From an uncultured Methanobrevibacter sp. (GTDB lineage: Archaea > Methanobacteriota > Methanobacteria > Methanobacteriales > Methanobacteriaceae), in the NCBI GenBank assembly GCA_946611495.1, contig CAMODR010000108.1, forward strand, positions 1-5,354: a stretch of DNA of 5,354 nucleotides. Reading direction: 5' to 3'. Positions 4,562-5,354 of the stretch are shown piece after piece (the first letter of the stretch is position 1; each line of letters opens with the position of its first letter). A program made the position numbers and the translations under genes. Under the pieces are notes generated by a model. That model was not told the DNA's origin. It searched no databases and worked only from the letters and a program-made list of their open reading frames with translations.

Positions 4562-5354
4562 ATGGCTGAAGAAAGTACTCATGAACATACTCATAAGGAG
4601 CAAAGAAGACAATACACTTTTAATAAACTAAAAGGTTTTGGTCAAGAGATTATAGAAGACATTGAGAAAAATAAAGTACCTACACTAAGAATTCCTTCTA
4701 GAGGAACAGGTAATATTGTTTATGATGAAGAAAAACGTTATTATGTTCTTGGAGACAGATATGGTAGAAGGTCTTTAGGAAATGTTAAGCAAATCAGAAA
4801 ATTAGGTCAAATGGTTTATGTGGCTAATTTCTGTAAAGATTTGGTTTTAAGAGATAAGACTGCAACTATCAGGGAAATGTATTATATCTCTGAAGGTTGG
4901 GGTATTGAATTCAATACACAACAGGAATCTAACATTGTAGGTGAGGATTTAGAAGTTGCATTAGGTGCAACCCGTGAAGATTTAGGTTTAATGCCTGAAG
5001 AGGACGGTGCATCTGTATATGGTGACATTACCTTGCTTGATGGAGATTATGAAATCAACGCTGCAAGAGCAGGTAAATCCGGTTACACTATCTCCCCTAC
5101 CATTGACCAAGTTGAACTCTTGGAATGTGGAGCTGACTTCTTGCTTGCAGTGGAAACCATGGGAATGTTCCACAGGCTTGTTCAGGAAAAGGCTCATGAA
5201 AGATATAACTGTTTGATTGTAGGTCTTAAAGGTCAAGCTGCTCGTGCTACAAGAAGATTTATTAAAAGGGTCAATGAAGAGTTAGGCCTTCCAGTTTATA
5301 TCTGTAACGACGGAGACCCTTGGGGATTCCACATTGCACAGGTAATTATTTCCG
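4562..5354 (+). CDS. top6A: DNA topoisomerase VI subunit A (Spo11-like), 3' end missing
   Basis: The first 264 residues are present and the frame is open to the window edge; the family is usually about 360-370 residues, so roughly 100 are missing. The N-terminal winged-helix (5Y-CAP) part contains [12 protein letters not shown] (44-55) and the active-site segment REMYYIS (104-110). One of Tyr107/Tyr108 is the nucleophile that attaches to DNA, by alignment memory most likely the second. The Toprim domain shows its metal-binding Glu in LAVETMGMF (Glu198) and the acidic pair in NDGDPWG (Asp250, Asp252). The protein cuts both DNA strands while subunit B supplies the ATP-driven gate, and is related to eukaryotic Spo11. 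ATG directly follows the top6B stop with no gap. The N-terminus is short and polar with three His (7, 9, 11). Confidence 0.96.
   Translation, partial: MAEESTHEHTHKEQRRQYTFNKLKGFGQEIIEDIEKNKVPTLRIPSRGTGNIVYDEEKRYYVLGDRYGRRSLGNVKQIRKLGQMVYVANFCKDLVLRDKTATIREMYYISEGWGIEFNTQQESNIVGEDLEVALGATREDLGLMPEEDGASVYGDITLLDGDYEINAARAGKSGYTISPTIDQVELLECGADFLLAVETMGMFHRLVQEKAHERYNCLIVGLKGQAARATRRFIKRVNEELGLPVYICNDGDPWGFHIAQVIIS

Noticed and set aside
4440..4631. 63-codon + frame spanning the top6B/top6A junction
   Set aside because: It overlaps two well-supported genes in another frame, and its Lys/Asn/Met-rich content is a by-product of the charged tail codons.
4988..5236. Open frame of 82 codons on the minus strand within top6A, and a 69-codon + frame overlapping it
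   Set aside because: Both lie in other frames of a clearly conserved top6A region and have no ribosome site or recognisable product.
1..5354. A novel defence or mobile system
   Set aside because: All recognisable genes are housekeeping genes except one DUF3781 protein; there is no transposase, integrase, target-site duplication or defence-type domain.

Overview
The window looks like chromosomal DNA of a methanogenic euryarchaeon of the order Methanobacteriales, most likely Methanobrevibacter or a close relative. This is inferred from the gene set (archaeal Rio1 kinase, a two-KH Dim2/Pno1-type protein, DNA topoisomerase VI subunits B and A), the very AT-rich DNA between genes, strong Shine-Dalgarno sites complementary to the archaeal 16S rRNA tail (GGTG, GAGGTGA, AAAGGAGGT) and the use of TTG start codons. 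No 16S gene is present, so the genus is a guess.

All supported genes are on the + strand. Positions 10-786 encode the atypical protein kinase Rio1. After a short AT-rich gap with a terminator-like hairpin, 899-1132 encodes a 77-residue DUF3781-type protein of unknown function. A 259-nt AT-rich leader region follows, containing TATA-like boxes and a striking 14+6 bp inverted repeat (1306-1360). Positions 1392-1994 encode the KH-domain protein from a TTG start. A 761-nt gene-free stretch (1995-2755) holds a long T-rich tract and then a set of hairpins and palindromes. Positions 2756-4561 encode topoisomerase VI subunit B from a TTG start, and subunit A begins with no gap at 4562 and runs off the window at 5354.

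Functionally there are two modules. Rio1 and Dim2/Pno1 both belong to late small-subunit ribosome maturation. Top6B (ATPase) and Top6A (Spo11-like DNA cleavage) form the A2B2 type IIB topoisomerase that relaxes and decatenates chromosomal DNA. From general knowledge, rio1, dim2 and top6 are near each other in several methanogen genomes. In this window the cluster is interrupted by the DUF3781 gene and by long non-coding gaps, so at least three transcription units are likely.

I see no CRISPR array, insertion sequence, tRNA, rRNA or defence system. The genes are ordinary housekeeping genes. The least explained parts are the structured leaders of dim2 and top6B, the DUF3781 gene, and the charged Top6B tail with its truncated PIP-like motif.
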